NCBI GenBank assembly: GCA_903891235.1
Contig: CAITDW010000118.1
Span: 1 to 6,161 of the forward strand
DNA from: an uncultured Candidatus Saccharibacteria bacterium
Lineage (GTDB): Bacteria > Patescibacteriota > Saccharimonadia > Saccharimonadales > UBA4665
Length of the DNA stretch: 6,161 bases
Direction of reading: 5' to 3'
In this document: in pieces, positions 5,391 to 6,161 of the stretch
Position numbering within the stretch: position 1 is the first letter of the stretch
Layout: every line of letters starts with the position of its first letter
Notes under the pieces: generated by a model
Told to the model about the DNA's origin: nothing
The model's database searches: none
Seen by the model: the letters and a program-made list of their open reading frames with translations, nothing else
Program-made: the position numbers and the translations under genes

Positions 5391-6098
5391 ATGACAGATA
5401 GACAAAATAAGATTTTATCGGCAATTATCGAGCAATATGCTGAAGTCGCTTTTCCAGTCGGCTCTACTTTGCTTGCTAAACTATTCAATGTTAGCCCAGC
5501 AACAATTAGATTCGAGATGGTTGAGCTAGAAAAATCTGGATATCTTATGCAACCTCATACTAGTTCGGGTAGAATCCCAACAGACAAAGGTTATCGACAC
5601 TATGTTAATAGTCTTGGCATGTCAGCTCCAACTAATGGTATTAGTAGCGGTGCAAGTAGAGCTATTAATAAAAGAGTCCAAAGCGGAGGTATTCCCGAGA
5701 GAGTTATTCGCAATGCTGTTGATACTCTAGTTGAGTTAACATCTAATTTGGGTCTAGCTACAATTGGCAATCAGTTATATATGAGTGGAATATCTAATCT
5801 CTTCGGACAGCCTGAGTTTATACAAACAGCTCAAGTTCAAGAAGTTGCGAGATTATTAGATAACCTAGAACCATGGCTCAAAGAAGCTGCACCCAATGAA
5901 CCATTGAGTGTCTATATAGGTACAGAAAATCCAATCGGTAGAAGCGCTGGTTGTTCACTTATCATTAGCCGTTTTTATAGCCCATATTCTGACAATAGCT
6001 ATATCGGTGTACTTGGTCCAACCCGGCAAAGTTACCGTGATGTCATGGAATATGTTAGAAAAACAGGAGAAGCACTAGAAGGAGCACTATATGAATAA
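5391..6098 (+). CDS. hrcA: Heat-inducible transcription repressor HrcA, short form
   Basis: HrcA represses chaperone operons by binding CIRCE, and a perfect CIRCE lies just upstream. Residues 1-75 form the winged helix: RQNKILSAIIEQYAEVAFPVGS, then SPATIRFEMVELEKSGY and PHTSSGRIPTDKGYRHYV, all typical. Within the recognition helix the usual Asn of TIRNEM is Phe41. Residues 76-102 are a polar Gly/Ser-rich linker. The C-terminal part keeps GISNLFGQPEF (133-143), VYIGTENPIG and YIGVLGPTRQSYRDVMEYV. The protein is 235 residues against about 340 in typical HrcA: SNLGLATIGN (118-127) runs almost directly into the GISNLF segment, so about 100 residues, including the inserted dimerisation domain and part of the GAF-like fold, are absent. 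The frame is intact on both sides, so this looks like a compact variant and not a broken gene. The ATG at 5391 gives a standard N-terminus without a Shine-Dalgarno. The next gene overlaps its end by 8 bp. Confidence 0.95.
   Translation: MTDRQNKILSAIIEQYAEVAFPVGSTLLAKLFNVSPATIRFEMVELEKSGYLMQPHTSSGRIPTDKGYRHYVNSLGMSAPTNGISSGASRAINKRVQSGGIPERVIRNAVDTLVELTSNLGLATIGNQLYMSGISNLFGQPEFIQTAQVQEVARLLDNLEPWLKEAAPNEPLSVYIGTENPIGRSAGCSLIISRFYSPYSDNSYIGVLGPTRQSYRDVMEYVRKTGEALEGALYE
6077..6084 (+). promoter_or_regulatory. Strong Shine-Dalgarno for the gene after hrcA
   Basis: AGAAGGAG lies inside the hrcA 3' end, 6 bases before the ATG at 6091. It is the only strong ribosome-binding site in the window and supports that start, which overlaps the hrcA stop, as an internal operon start. 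Confidence 0.8.
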
Positions 6099-6161
6099 AA
6101 AAGAAGATAATCCAATCATCAAAAAGGTTAGTAAAAAACCTTCTGAAGATCCAAGAATTAC
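6091..6161 (+). CDS. grpE: Start of a downstream operon gene, probably grpE (3' end outside window)
   Basis: Twenty-three complete codons are visible, beginning MNKKEDNPIIKKVSKKPSED. The Lys/Glu/Asp-rich, apparently disordered start is what GrpE N-termini look like, but it is not diagnostic. GrpE is the nucleotide-exchange factor that releases ADP from DnaK. The name rests mainly on position: hrcA-grpE-dnaK-dnaJ is the standard order for CIRCE-controlled operons. The ATG overlaps the end of hrcA by 8 bp and has a strong Shine-Dalgarno, suggesting translational coupling. Another operon gene such as dnaK or dnaJ is less likely, since both have conserved starts that this lacks. Confidence 0.65.
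   Translation, partial: MNKKEDNPIIKKVSKKPSEDPRI

Noticed and set aside
1..6161. CRISPR arrays, insertion sequences, tRNA or rRNA genes, phage or defence genes
   Set aside because: I saw no regular spaced repeats, transposase-like frames, terminal inverted repeats or recognisable RNA genes. The window is almost fully explained by housekeeping and envelope genes.

Overview
The window reads as a piece of a small, AT-rich bacterial chromosome. It most likely comes from a Patescibacteria/CPR lineage, and Candidatus Saccharibacteria (TM7) is my best guess. This is inference from gene content and style: a secreted Ser/Thr/Asn-rich surface protein, a tiny 'DRKKFLGLLGLG' signal-bearing protein ending in a GYGSS-type tail, a divergent MurJ, a shortened HrcA, tight gene packing and almost no Shine-Dalgarno sequences. 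Full-length ORFs read through under the standard code with UGA unused, so a UGA=Gly code (Gracilibacteria/Absconditabacteria) is not supported.

Layout. Positions 1-395 (+) hold the 3' end of a secreted or surface beta-rich protein. Two adjacent hairpins follow (398-442). Next is a 57-codon gene for a small membrane or exported protein (466-639, +). murJ (701-2296, +) encodes a MOP-superfamily lipid II flippase homologue, and 27 bp later lepA (2324-4108, +) encodes elongation factor 4. lepA meets the oppositely oriented bcp-type peroxiredoxin gene (4105-4563, -) tail to tail, with both TAG stops sharing one CTAG. A 29-bp divergent gap separates bcp from a guanylate-kinase-like gene with a degraded P-loop (4593-5327, +). 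The stop codon of that gene lies inside a perfect CIRCE operator (5324-5350), which also contains the -35 box of the heat-shock promoter. Then come hrcA (5391-6098, +) and the first 71 bases of a gene overlapping it by 8 bp, probably grpE (6091-end, +).

Functionally the window mixes envelope functions (surface protein, small exported protein, MurJ), translation quality (LepA), peroxide defence (Bcp), nucleotide metabolism (Gmk-like) and the autoregulated HrcA/CIRCE chaperone operon. The genes look like housekeeping units packed together, not one pathway. I did not find a convincing new multi-gene system. The most unusual items are the P-loop substitution in the Gmk-like protein, the HrcA lacking its middle region, the loss of conserved arginines in MurJ, the small signal-bearing protein, and the near-leaderless arrangement of several starts.
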